A stretch of DNA of 64,000 nt from Prosopocoilus inquinatus (GCA_036172665.1 CM069876.1:45911001-45975000), one strand, 5' to 3'; shown: positions 49,627 through 62,056, counted from the first letter of the stretch. The notes: generated by a model not told the origin, from the letters alone. Numbers and translations: made by a program.

Positions 49627-51739
49627 CAGGTCCGGCACCGGAAAGTGGTGAGCAAGGTAAGTGGCAAGGCATGAGGGCGCAGATGCAAGAGGGGCGCCAA
49701 AATAAGTTAATTAAAAAAATAATTAAAGGACAACTTCAACGATCACAAGGTCAACCGAACTCGATCCAACTTTATTTAACCCAAGCAAAAAATAAAATGC
49801 AATAGAAAATTAAAATTAAAAAAAAATTAGCTGACAAATCTAAAAAAAAATTCCCAATTCAACTGAACCCAACCGAACTCCAATCAACTCGAGAAAAAAA
49901 TCAAGAAAAAGAAATATTAAAAAAATTAAAAGTACAGAAATTGAGCCCAACAAATCAATCTCAAGGTCAACCCAATTCAATTGAACTCAACCTAATTTTA
50001 TTCAATTGAAGCAAGAAATTAAAAGTAAAAGCGAATTTCAGTCCAACAACTGAAGTGGACTTGATTCTGTTCAACCCAAACAAAAAAAAAATTTAATCAA
50101 AAAGCAGAGAAATTAAATGAAAAGTTTTTCAAAGTTAATCCCATCTAACTGCACTCAACCCAAGTTAAAAATTTAAAACAAACATTTAAAAAAAATTAAA
50201 GTAAAAAAATGTATTAAAATTTATTCTTGGATTAAAATGAACCTCAACGAATTTCAAAGGTCAATTGAACTCGCCCAACTTATTATATTATATTGTAATC
50301 CATTGTACACAAGTAAAAAAATTAAATATATATATATATACCTAAGAAAATTAAAAGTAAATCAAAAATGTTAAAATTTATGGATTAAAGTTAAACTCAA
50401 CGTCAAGCTAACCTAACTGGCGTCGACCCGACTTCATCTAAGACAAGTAAACGATTAAAATAACAAGAAAAAAATAAAAGAAAAATTAAATAAAATTTAT
50501 TCTTGGATTAAAATGAACCTCGACGAATTTCAAGGTCAACTGAACTCGCCCAACTTATTATATTATATTGTAATCCATTGTACACAAGTAAAAAAATTAA
50601 AAATATATATATATACCTAAAAAAAATTAAAAGTAAATAAAAAATGTTAAAATTTATGGATTAAAGTTAAACTCAACGTCAAGCTAACCTAACTGGCGTC
50701 GACCCGGCTTCATCTACGACAAGTAAACGACTAAAATAACAAGAAAAAAATAAAAGAAAAATTAAATAAAATTTATTCTTGGATTAAAATGAACCTCGAC
50801 GAATTTCAAGGTCAACTGAACTCCCCCAACTTATTATATTATATTGTAATCCATTGTACACAAGTAAAAAAATTAAAAATATATATATATACCTAAAAAA
50901 AATTAAAAGTAAATAAAAAATGTTAAAATTTGTGGATTAAAGTTAAACTCAACGTAAAGGTAACCTAACTGGCGTCGACCCGACTTCATCTAAGACAAGT
51001 AGACGATTAAAATAACAAGAAAAAAATAAAAGAAAAATTAAAAATAAATAAATAAAGATTTAAAATGAAGTTCAACTAACGTCAAGGTCAATTCAACCCG
51101 ATTGCTCCTAACCGAACTCTAATTTAACACAAATAACCATCGTAACCCAATGTAGTTCTATTCAAAACAAGCAAAAATTAAAAAAGAAAAACTTTCCTAA
51201 ATTAAAAACAAACTAAAAACTAAAAAAAAATTCGTTACACTTAATTTTTACGTATTTTAAAGTTAGTTACCACTTTCCCAGCCCATTCCTGTCGCCAGTC
51301 ACCATTGTGAAAAAAAAGTAAGTAAGTAAGTAAACGGTTACGACGGTTTATCGCCAATCTGGTGATAAACCGTCATGGTTGGCAACACTGTGTGACTTGA
51401 AAATCACACAGTACGAAGTTTTCCTGTGACGGTTTACTTATCAAGTTACGAGTTAATTTCGGTAGCAATAATTTCAAAGTTAACCAAAAATTAACTCAAA
51501 ATTAATTTTCAACACGCATGGATTTATTCAAATTAAAAAAAAATGTCAACTGTGGAATTACGTACAATACTTTTCCTGCAATCGATTGCATACTCAATCT
51601 ACAGGAACTAAAAAAGGATGTCGTACTATTTTTTTGGGACAATTGCAGAAATTCGCGTGAATTTGTTTTCCTTTTTTTTTGAAAAGGGGGCCAGTTGCTG
51701 TTTTGCAAAAGAGCACCGACTACCCTTGCTCCGGCGCTG
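49627..51739. mobile_element. Non-autonomous hAT-type element 2 (2113 bp)
   Basis: The left end reads CAGGTCCGGCACCGGA. The right end, read inward, reads CAGCGCCGGAGCAAGG. The flanking octamers ATAATATT (49619-49626) and ACAATATT (51740-51747) differ at one base. The interior is A-rich, with a 265-287-bp tandem array (TTATTCTTGGATTAAAATGA at 50221, 50508 and 50773) containing CAAGGTCAACTGAACTC. There is no transposase. A palindrome around GACGGTTTATCGCC lies at 51338-51375. Confidence 0.8.
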
Positions 51740-51747
51740 ACAATATT

Positions 51748-53027
51748 AACATTTGTAAAGGAAAATAGTGAGTTAAGTAATTAGGAAAAAAGTTTTTTAA
51801 TATTCGCGACTTCAATATTAATAAATGACTGAAGCTCGATAGCACCCTGTACATGAAGAAAAAACATCTTTTTGTCTATTCTGATTTAACAACTAAGGGG
51901 CGGTTTTGATCGCATCTGTAAGTAATTTTTTTGTGTCCCTCTTTATTCGATCGTATTGCCACCGTTTAAGAACCGCAATAAAATGTTCAAGTTGCATTCC
52001 CCATTTCAAAATGACCGTGAGAAGTTTAATTTTTGATTTGTATACTATTTTCTTTCTTTTCTTGTGTTGTACTATTGGTTGAATAATAATAAATAAGACG
52101 CAAAAATTAATCCTAGTCACAAAAGCCGATTAGATTAATGTATCAGGTAATGTATTCGGCGGTATTAAAACGTCGTAGAACGCGCGTGGCTCAGTTGTTA
52201 TAATTAATAATGTAAATAATACCGTCCAAGTGTAAACTGAACATGGAATTACAAAATCAGAACAGCGTTGACTTACGTAATCTCGATCTGATGATTCAAG
52301 CGTGGAATAAAACGGGAGATAAAATAGAAAAAAAAGCTTTATGGCGATAGAATAATGTAATATACAAGGTACTATCAAACTGGAGTCATTTTATTAAATT
52401 GATGATGAGTTTTCATTAAAAAGATACTGCATGTGAAAAGTCCACAAGAAAAACATAGTAATACTGAAGTACTGAAGGTGTTATCAGTTATCAGTTTAAT
52501 AGATTTTAAGGCACGTACATACATGGTTTATCATCAACGGAAATCATCTTATACACGACGTTGGTAAAAAAAAAAATGATTTATCTGTATCGTCTTGCGT
52601 CAAATCAAATAGAAATAAATCATTTTCAATAATTTAAGCAAATGTATAAAGCGAAACATGTAAAACCACGCGGCTAGCACAAATCCATCTATTAATTTTC
52701 GCGTATTCTGCTGACGTAATGCGATCTTGTAAAACCGGATCGCCTATTTAAACTCAGCTGTTATTTAATTACGTACTGACATCAGTCAGCAATCATGGAA
52801 TTCATTCCGTTCAAACATCTAAATTAAGTCAAAACCAGCATTAAGCCACCTTATCGAAAATTAATACGCTTTATCAGCAACTATTTAGGTATCTATTTTT
52901 ATTGTTTGAGTTACAAATTCCTTGTTGGTAATCTGCCTTAAAAAAGCACTTCTTGATAAGTACGTACATAGTTTTCTTGAAAGAGGAAGAAGTATTTTAT
53001 CATATTAAACGCGCGAACTAATTTGTA
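51748..53027. other. Low-copy intergenic DNA
   Basis: There is no array here. Around 52745 CCTATTTAAACTCAGC and at 52782 TCAGTC are TATA- and initiator-like, but their 37-39 bp spacing is wider than usual. No coding sequence is recognised before 53028. Confidence 0.35.
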
Positions 53028-53121
53028 ATGGCACAAATACTTTACGATGAACTCTGTACAAGGGTCGGCTTGCACACCTGCCCGGGCAGTCTGTTGCTAG
53101 GCGACCCTCGTATAAAAACAG
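53028..53121 (+). CDS. Candidate short first coding exon, unknown product
   Basis: An ATG opens 31 codons beginning MAQILYDELCTRVGLHT and ending GDPRIKT, followed by a good donor, CAG then GTAAGAAA. The segment is GC-richer than its surroundings. I do not recognise the protein and see no matching second exon nearby, so it may be chance. Confidence 0.22.
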
Positions 53122-53600
53122 GTAAGAAAATTGTCCGTTAATCTCTATTGTTGTTAAACACATACAGAGAACGTATTTATCTCTGTATTCCAATAATAAA
53201 ATACGAAAAACTTAATTTTAGAAACTGCATTATCAATATTACCTACGAGGTGAAGTCAAAAATTATTGAGTTTTCCGTTTTGCCATTTAAAAGCATTGCA
53301 CTGGTCCTGTTTCTGAAATAACCGATTCATTTACTGGTGTCCAACAGTTATTGTAGTCTTGGTTGACTACAGAATCAATCAAATTTAGCAGCGCCATCTC
53401 TGAAGATTTTCTCGAATCGTACATTTTAAAGCCAAATTTAACTAGACTTCTTTTTCGTCAAAATCTCCAACGTCTCTTGTTTGTTTTCTTTTTTTTTTTT
53501 GAAATTTCCTTTGTAAGTTCTCAGCTAACCGCTCAGTGAAACGTTAAATGAGTCGTCTTTGAGACCCCTTAAGCCTCTGCGCCCTGATACAATGGCATTC
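53122..53600. other. Low-copy intergenic DNA
   Basis: GAGGTGAAGTCAAAAATTAT near 53249 could be one end of a mariner-type element, but no partner is seen. Nothing else is assigned. Confidence 0.35.
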
Positions 53601-53601
53601 C

Positions 53602-55112
53602 CAGTGTTGCCAACCAACTCGACCATAAATTTCTTTTAATTAAATTTCTCCTAATGGAATTCCATAAATTAATCAGGGAAATTTAAATGGGAGGTTAAAA
53701 TTAAAATAAAAAAAACATGATTACAGTGAAACAGTAAAAAGTATTTTAAAATAAATTTATCCAGCATTCAACTGTTAAAATAAACAAAGAAAGACAAATA
53801 TTAAAACAACCTAACCTTGCACTTTGATGGACTTTACAGCTATCAGAAGCAGTGTTGCCAACTCATCTTCGTGGCTTTTTTTTTACAGAAAAAAAATCGA
53901 ATTTTGACATTACTTTTGTCTGTCGAATGTAACGCGATCGTCACTTGTTTATGAATTATCGTTTTTAAGTTCGAAATTATCACTTCTCTTGTGATCAAGA
54001 AGAAGACATCTACTGAAGATGGCAACACGGCAGCCGAAATACGTATCTAGTTTAAAAAAAAAAAAACTTTTTGTGGTTAGGAGGTCAAATCCAATTTCTT
54101 TGAAATTAGTCCTCGAGCATTTCCGTCGCATTTCTGATTTTCTTCTTGCGATCTTCATTTGCTTCCATCTTCAGACATTTCCGTCACTTTTTGCTTTTCT
54201 TTTTGCCGTTGGTGTCTCGCAGCAGTTTTGAATTGATGATTTGTTTTCGTATTCTTTTTATTTGTTTACCTCTCGAAACTTTTCGTTTTCCTTTCGTAAA
54301 TATTACGAACATCGTTTGCTTTTCCTTGTCCTTTTCCGTTGTCAAATTTACGATCGTCAATTGTTTTTTCCTTTTCGTTCAATTTTGAAAAATCTATTTT
54401 TTTCGCATTTCGTTTTTCGTCACAAATGAAGAAAGTCGTTATTTGTTTTTTCTTTTCTTCTCCTTTCTTCAGAAATTTTTGGTGATTTCTTTTTATTTGT
54501 TGGTTCTTGTGACGTTCAAATTATTATTAGTCTTGAATGTTCGTTATTATTATTGTTTTTTTAACATTAAATCCACAATTTATTCGTTTTCTTCTGCACG
54601 TACGTTCGTCATTTGTTTTTCTTAATTTTGTCAGAAATTTCTGTTTCTTTTTTTCCTTAGTTGCGAGTTATTGGTCGTTTGTCAAAAACTTTTTCGTTTT
54701 CCTTTTAAATTGCTTATAATTTTTCAGAAATCAAATAATTAAAATGTCTTCGGAAATTTAATTTCTCCGGTCCGACCGTGTTTCCGGGTCATAAAAAAAA
54801 GTTCTGCGTTGTTTTTTTTTATTTTTGTTCTCCCTTTTTCTTTTGTTAATTTGTTTGTACAGAACCAGCGTGAACTGAGGATTTGAGGATTTGGCTTGAC
54901 CAGAGAGTCTTTCCCATTTTTCGGGGGTTGACATATAATCACCAACTTTAAGAAATTAAAACCCCAAAACAAAAAGCATTTGGTTTCTTTCGATAAAGAA
55001 ACCAAGAAATCCCCTAGATTTTAATTTAGAGTTTTAGCAATTTTCCCTTGTTTCCCTTTAGTTTGAAATTATCCCCACACTTAACGACTTTTTCCCTAAG
55101 CTGGCAACACTG
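53602..55112. mobile_element. hAT-like element 3 (1511 bp) with CAGTGTTGCCA ends
   Basis: CAGTGTTGCCA at 53602 is mirrored by TGGCAACACTG ending at 55112. The adjacent octamers GGCATTCC (53594-53601) and GGCATCTC (55113-55120) match at six of eight positions. The interior is largely T-rich (CTTTTCGTTTTCC phrases). A second internal pair, CAGTGTTGCCAACTC at 53852 and GATGGCAACACGG near 54018, suggests nesting. There is no transposase. Confidence 0.6.
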
Positions 55113-55120
55113 GGCATCTC

Positions 55121-55780
55121 CGTGCGTCGATTGGCATCGATTTTTTGACTTGCAAAAAGAAGAACCCTCTGTTTTCTTTTGTTTATTCATTCGTCTTTTG
55201 TTTTTCGCATTTAAATTCTTTCTAATCGGATTGGTTTTTCGCGTTTATTGATGTCATTTTAGAGTTATCTTTTGTTTCCTGCGAGCTTGTTTTCATTTGC
55301 AAAAGCTTTCGCCGATTTTCATTTTTGTCCATCTTGGTCTTTCTGTTTTCTTTTTTAATTCATTTTACACTTACGTATTTCCCTTTTGTGTAATTGATTT
55401 TTCACATTTTTTTTCATTGACGCTTTTTTTACAGTTGTCTTTTGTTTCATTTTCGTCTGGGGATTCATTTGTTTTTGGTTCATCTAAGCAGCAGATCCTC
55501 TTTTGTTTCCTTTTTCCGTTCTTTATGCTTTCGCGCTATGTTATTTCTCTTTTGTTTTTCTTATCGAGTTGATTCCTCGCACCTTATCGACGCTTTTCGT
55601 GATATTTTATTCTGCGCACTGTATTTCGTCGTTCATTTGTTTTTTTTTTTTTTTTGTTTTTTTCTTAATCGCATTACTTACTTCGTTTGTTCTTATTTTC
55701 TACGAATTTTTGCATCTTTATTGTTGGTCGCGTTTAAACAATACCATTTCATAGAAAAAAATAATACCAGAAACTGTAAT
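55121..55780. repeat. T-rich array related to 9.2-11.7 kb
   Basis: TCTCTTTTGTTTTTCTTATC, GGGGATTCATTTGTTTTT and TTTTACAGTTGTCTTTTGTT match phrases of the 9170-11760 array in similar order. A T-run lies near 55640. Phe-rich frames are repeat translations. Confidence 0.75.
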
Positions 55781-56227
55781 TTTTTTTTAATTTTGTAATA
55801 CATTGTAATTACTGTCGAAAGCAAAATATAGCAGACAAAAAACGGTTTCCTGTAATTATACTTTCTGAAAATGCTAGTGATTAAAGACGACTTCACAGAT
55901 CACATTGAAAAAAAAAAAAATGAAAGCTTTCAAATTTAACAAGCCTAAGGCTTTCGTAAAATCTGTAAATTCGTCTTTAGTCAATATTAATTAATCGATT
56001 GAATATTAATTAATTTGAGAAATAATAATTAGAGGAAACTGTTTTTGTTTGTCCACTGTTTCTTGCTTTCAACTGTAATTAAAAGAAAAAATGGTGCCTT
56101 TTAGCTGCATTTTATCAAGTTGGCGATATTGTCTGCAAGAAGTCTGGCAACCCTGAACACTGACACCCTGATTTTCTTTCTAAAAGATATCCATTTTTAA
56201 GAAAACGTTTTTCGAATATTCACGAAC
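55781..56227. other. Intergenic DNA, AT-rich, nothing assigned
   Basis: GTCTGGCAACCCTGA near 56143 resembles the GTTGCCA-type transposon ends found elsewhere. No gene is visible. Confidence 0.4.
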
Positions 56228-56724
56228 TTGCCTACTACGATTTTATCGCTAAGTATAATATCGGCGACGCAGAAAACAAAAGCCGAATCAAAGTTCAAGC
56301 GAGAGCGCACAATAGGCGGCGGAAATTTAAAAATGCCGGCGCGTCCCGCGTACCCGACAGACGCCGGACGATTCCGGGTGCATCGAAAGATGACATTCGA
56401 ATTTTGGAAGGACGCAAATGCAAGGGGGCAATTAAAAATACGATGTCACAGCGTCGCACTGAATGGAATGAACTATGCCGATTCTATTCCTATAGTTTTG
56501 GGCCGTTATCTAACGCAAGGCACGAGCGCACGAGGTTCGGTAGTGACGTAAGGTGAGAGGCTATTTCCGCCCTGCACAGCGCCTGGGAGAACCACATGAC
56601 CGCGCATAACGTCGCGAACGACCCACTCCTAGTCCCACTTGCAGTTCGGTGCGCGATCAGTACGCAAGCATTCGTACCATACCCTGATATCTGTAACACT
56701 AAGGAGTAACAAGAACTAATCAAG
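56228..56724 (+). promoter_or_regulatory. ADP/ATP carrier promoter and 5' leader
   Basis: Base composition rises in G+C from about 56250. GATCAGTACG at 56656-56665 matches the arthropod initiator TCAGT, which would place transcription start near 56659 and leave a 66-nt leader. No TATA box is seen about 30 bp upstream. CAAGATG at the start codon is a reasonable initiation context. Confidence 0.5.
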
Positions 56725-56884
56725 ATGTCTCTCGCGGATCCAGTTGCCTTCATGAAGGATTTCCTCGCCGGAGGAATTTCCGCCGCCATCTCCAAAACCG
56801 CAGTGGCCCCCATCGAACGTGTGAAATTACTTCTGCAAGTACAGCACATCTCCAAACAGATTCCCGAATCGCAACGGTACAAGG
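56725..56884 (+). CDS. Mitochondrial ADP/ATP carrier, first coding exon (residues 1-54)
   Basis: This carrier exchanges cytosolic ADP for matrix ATP across the inner mitochondrial membrane. The visible part carries [18 protein letters not shown], the first transmembrane helix. It ends in the carrier signature PIERVK (residues 29-34) and continues into LLLQVQH and the matrix-loop start QRYKG. Lys24 corresponds to a conserved substrate-cavity lysine. The exon ends after the first base of Gly54, with donor GTGAGT at 56885. The full protein is about 300 residues; the remaining exons must lie beyond the window. Confidence 0.95.
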
Positions 56885-59053
56885 GTGAGTAGCCGCTTAA
56901 CCTACCCTACCTTGCACCATCGTCAAGCGTGCTGTTCCGTTCGCGTTCGGCCATTTTGCTTTGCGCGTTCAGACAAAAACCACGCGGCTCGTAAAACAAA
57001 AGAGAAAACATCGCTCGTCATTACAAAACACCATTTATTACGTTTTAGCCAAAATTAAAGAAAAATAAATGTTTCCGTGTTATATAACATGACCGGAGCG
57101 GGGCGCGTTCCATTTCACGTGAAATTAGGTCGATATTTCCAGTGCCATTTTTTTTCTTCTTAAGTCGTTTTTCCGCAACCGCTCGCCGCTTTCCAAGGAA
57201 TCATCAATCGGTTAAACCCTCAATTTCGCTTATCGCAATAAGCAATTCTTTTTACGACGGTGATGATGATGACGGTGATGACGTGTTCGTAACACGGGCG
57301 GATTTCCGAAGGCCACGTTTTAACTTAAACCGAAACGCGCGCGGCTGGCGGCGTCATGTCATCATCATGTGACGGCGGATTCGCATTCGCTCATTTATTG
57401 AGAATCAAAAATCAAAATCGCCCCCTCGTTTTAAATACAAACGAAGGGTTTCGTTAAGGGGGTTGGACCACAAGGAAAAAAAAAATTGGACTTGGCACAC
57501 GCGAAACAAAAAAAAATCGTGTTACTAGGTCGCCTCCCCGCGCTTGCTTTAATACATTTCAATTTCGCTTCATTTGTTTTCGAGGTGTTGTCGTCGTCGT
57601 CAGAACGTTACGTAACGCAAGTCGTAAATTAATTTTTTTTTTTTTTTGTTGATCGACGTGGGGGTATTATTCGTTAAGCGTTAATAATAGGCGATTTTGA
57701 TTGATAATTCCGTCGCTAATCAATCGATAAGGACGGCGCGTTCGCTGATTCGCAGATTTTATCGATCAGTGAAATTCCTGTCTGGCCAAGGGCGGACATG
57801 CGCCTTGCGGCCGTGCCCTGTTACATAACCTTCACCTAAAATCCCAATAAACGCCGAATTTCGGCCTAAATTAAACCATCCACGGGCGGACACTTTTTTA
57901 CGTAGTCGAAACTATTTTGCGACGCACTTTAAATATTTCTAAAATCGCGCACTTTGTTGGTTTGGCAGATCGCGTGAGGTCACCGGGTCAATCATTTACT
58001 ATTGTAGCGTGCAGTCGTCTGCCAAGTTTTTTTTTTTGTTACCATGTATTATTTCATTCTCGTCGCTTCATAGTTTAAATTGTAAACGAGAAGAGAATTT
58101 CGCAATGTCGTACATACCCTCCTCCTCCCCCCCAATCAATAAACAACGTTTTGTTACACGACGACGGCAAGCAAGCGTAGGGCTTACGGCTTTAACCGCA
58201 TGAAAGGTTATAAAATGTACTTACAGTTCGGTATCATCCGACTTCAAAGAACTCCGATGTGAATTGTTTTCTTTAATTTCTTCAGTTCATTTCAGTCATT
58301 CTTGGGCACTTTGCACATTTAATAACACTTTAATAAGTTCAATAAAAATTAGCACTAAATAAACCGACGCGGCGTCCAACACTAATGACACTTCACCGGT
58401 GATTACAGGTTCCTGTAATTTTTTTTTTTTTTTAATTTGTTAACTTGCACATAATTTCAGTTTTGATAAATCTAATAGCTTCAGTAAAAGTTAAAAAAAA
58501 AAAATAATTACAATGCAAATAGTATAATTGCTCTACTGAGTTGCAGGCGGTCACGTAATTAGGCGCTTTCTTTCGCTCACAAAATCGTGATCCAAACGTG
58601 TTTTGATTCAAAAACAGACTTTCTTTTCTTTGAATCTCTGTTTTTAAAACTTGGTTTGGATTGAATTATGGTTATTTACAAATGAATTGGCAATCAAAAA
58701 TTCCAAGTCGGGTGTTTTGTTGCAACAACTGCGAAATTCGGGCCGAAACTATTCGAAACACGATTCAAACTTTTAAGCGAAAGAAAGCACCTATTAATTA
58801 AGTTAGCTTTAACTATTGGTTTATTCCCATGGTAACAATTGTGAGCACAATTCCTGTTAAGGCAATAAACAGAGAGGTAAAGTTAACTTTCATTTATAAT
58901 ACTAATAATAATGTCATTTCAATGATGGGCTGCAGTTTTCTGTAATTTTCTCAGAAAATTTCTGAACGTACACACGACTGCAGTTTAATAGATTTAATAA
59001 CTTCGATAATAGTTTTAAAAGTAAATATTACGGAAATGCCACAATTGCATTAA

Positions 59054-59512
59054 TGTCGGGTTTCATAATCGAGGTAAACGATGCTTAAAAAATAAAGTAG
59101 TCACAATCTGATGTCAAAACAAACGTGAAAACGCATTTGTCTGTACATCAGAATGTGACTTGATTTTTAAAGCCTCCTTTCATTCGATTATGTTAGGTTA
59201 TGTCATGTTATTATGAAATTATTATTTTTTGAATCGGTTAAAAACATTTTCAATTCGAAAAGTACTTTAAAGTTTTGGCGCTGAAAATGAGCTTTGTGAT
59301 TGGTCAGACGAGCTTTGTCATTGGTGAATTTCGAGCGGCTACCAATGACAAAGCCTCTTTTTGGCGCAAAGTTTTTTATTTTTCAAAATTCCGAATTAAG
59401 TCTATGAGGATCCCCGTTGGGCAAACACCACAGATACAAAAGAAACAGAGATTTAATTAATATCAGAATGTGACTTTATTTTTAAAGCCTCCTTTAATTC
59501 GATTATGTTAGG
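59054..59512. repeat. Two fragments of the CAGAATGTGACTT family
   Basis: ATCAGAATGTGACTT followed by TTTTTAAAGCCTCCTTT and TTCGATTATGTTAGG occurs at about 59140-59195 and 59460-59512. The first copy has a facing partner (TTTCATAATCGAGG, then GTCACAATCTGATG) from 59054. The family also includes 28747-28981. Confidence 0.65.
59273..59370. mobile_element. About 98-bp foldback, ATTGGT/TTTGGCGC family, copy 1
   Basis: TTTGGCGCTGAAAATGAGCT with TTTGTGATTGGT at the left faces ACCAATGACAAAGCCTC and TTTTTGGCGC at the right. A second GAGCTTTGTCATTGGT is duplicated in the left arm. Confidence 0.75.
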
Positions 59513-62056
59513 TTGCTTTCGATCATATAAAAACATTTCAAGGGTTTTCTGCAATTAAAAAAAAAAAAAATCTTAACACGCACACAACTGCATTTTGATA
59601 GATTAGTTTGTTTTCTTTGTATGGCAGTGTACAGGTCCGGACAAGAAATTTCGGACACCGCTGCCAACTCACTGACGTAAGATCGAGAATCATTTCTTGG
59701 TGCAAACCAGTCTTGTCTATTGTCATTTTGCGCGACGTTTGAAAATTTACAACCGAATTCAAAAAAGAAGGGAAGAAATGATTTTTTCCAATTATAAATT
59801 TGGTTCTATTTGTCAACTAATATGACATAACCTATCAAAAAGAATTTATGTCGTCTATTTATTTATAAACTGACATACGTAACGTCAAACGTTTTTAGAT
59901 TATTATTGGGGGGGGGGGGGGGGTACCACAAGACAAATCCGTTTAGTATCAATCATTTAAAAAAAAATAGCGTCACAATTCTGACAATTAAAATTTATAA
60001 TTTCAAAACATTAAGCCTGTGTTGGCAACTTTTTTGGAAAGTATCACAGCCTGCTCTAATTGTAAATTCCATTGATCGCATGGTACATAAATTCTAACCT
60101 ATTTCTAATATTTAAATCAATTTTACACTGCGAAAAAAAAACGAGAAAAACGCATGATTTTTTTTTGACATTTCAAAAGAATTTTGAAACCGATAAAATT
60201 ATCTGTCATTGAATCGCATGCGTTCGCATTTTGCGATTAATTTTATTGCTCTCGCTGTCAAAATCATAGATGCGAATACGACTGAAGTTAGTTTATTTGT
60301 TTCTAAAGGCTGGTTCACACTGTTATGTTGGTGGAATGACGGTGGTGTCCGAAATTTTTTGTCCGCAACGGTACCTGTCGGAGTCAAAATTCTGTGTTTT
60401 ATCCCAAATTTTTATCCCTAAACGTAGTTTGTTTTGGCCAGATGTCGTTATAGTAACGAATTTTGGAGGCTGCAAGTACGAAATCAAAAAATAGTAGACA
60501 GTTACAGTTTCCTAGAATTTTTCTTTCTCCAACATATAGTACTGTTTAAATGCGGCTTCGCAGATTTTGCAATTACTGCGGTAAGCGAACGGTGGAAGTG
60601 GTCAGACCAAATCACGTGATCACTTTTCTCAATTGGTGATTAGTCACAGGGTTTAGTTGGACCGTTGTTCTTGTCAAATCTGAAATCTTTCAAAATTTTG
60701 AAGTGTCACCTGCGAAGTCATATTTAAACAATACCGTTTTCAAGGAAGAAAAATTACAGGAAACTGTAATTGCGCTTGCAAGTAATTATCGATAACAAAT
60801 ATTTTCAGTTCAACATCAAACATTTTTTACAATTCGAATATCATTCAACTACTGTTGAACAACAACAAGAAACATAACCTCAACTGTAAGACATGTAATG
60901 TCGATAAAACAGAAAGCGATAATCGACATATTTACGCGGGAATTGTGTTTAAACACCGGAATCACTGCTTTAATTAATTTAATTGTATTTTCTGCAGACG
61001 ACAGACAGCGTGAGGTCGAATGACGTCGCGCTGACGTAATTGGTTGAAAATAGAAACGTCATCATCCAATCCTACGCCGAAGCATTCACTTGCAATCGCA
61101 ATAATGTGAATGTGAAAGTACCCTTCCCCCCATGCGTTAACTGTTCGACGGTTCGCGTTCTAATTACATCCTGCACTTGTTTTATTTAACTGCAGAAACA
61201 ATTTCGCCATTCCCCCTTTGTAAATGTAAAGGCGGAAAAATTCAAAGGTCTGTTGGAAGTGAAAGAGGCCATAGTAAAGGGAAAGTACTGTCACTTTCGA
61301 TAATTACAAAACGAATAATTCATCAGATCAGTAAATTATGTGAGGTTTTTAATAATATGTAATAGCAATTGTTCTATAATTTAAAAAGTCATATCAAACT
61401 AGCCTTTGAATTTTGTGAAGCAAGTCATAAGTTATGTATATCGACGTGAAATGTCATTGTAGGTTATGTCGCGTTAGGTTATGTTCATGAACTGCATCTT
61501 TGCACATTTTTCTCACTCACTACGTTTAACTTATTTTGCGTCTCACTGTAATTTCTATTTTACTTATTTTTCTTTAATTTTAGAATGCGATTCTAATTAC
61601 TTAATTAAATTGTTTTTGTTAATATGGTTCAGTGAACCGCAGTGAGTGATTAGAGCTCGTGATTAATTTAATTTTAATTTTGCAAATATTTGATATCAAA
61701 TGATTAAATTAAACGCTGGCATTTTTTTTGGCGTGCATGCAAATTGAATTATCGCTGAATTTATTTAAAAGTGTATTGGCTTTTTCAAATTTAAATAATG
61801 ATCTTGAAATTGTTATTTTTTCTTTCAATTTTTCCACGCACTTATTTATTTATTTTTCGTTATGGTAGTAGTAAGTTCGTCGCAATAATTATCACATATT
61901 TAATTAAATCGGTTAAAGGTATTATTAATTAGTTATTATCAAATTTTAATTTTTTGTTTCGGTTAAAAACAATAAATAGTTATGGTAACTTTCACAAGTA
62001 GTACGTACTTATACTATGCAGTTTTTTTTTTTAATTCGAAGCAGTAGTTTGAAATT

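Noticed and set aside
56490..56882. 130-codon frame on the minus strand
   Set aside because: It is antisense to the ADP/ATP carrier exon and leader; Cys/Arg-rich with no recognisable domain.
59906..59926. G-run as a G-quadruplex regulatory element
   Set aside because: It is a plain homopolymer, like the G/C runs near 14400 and 21030, with no separated G-tract pattern or gene context.
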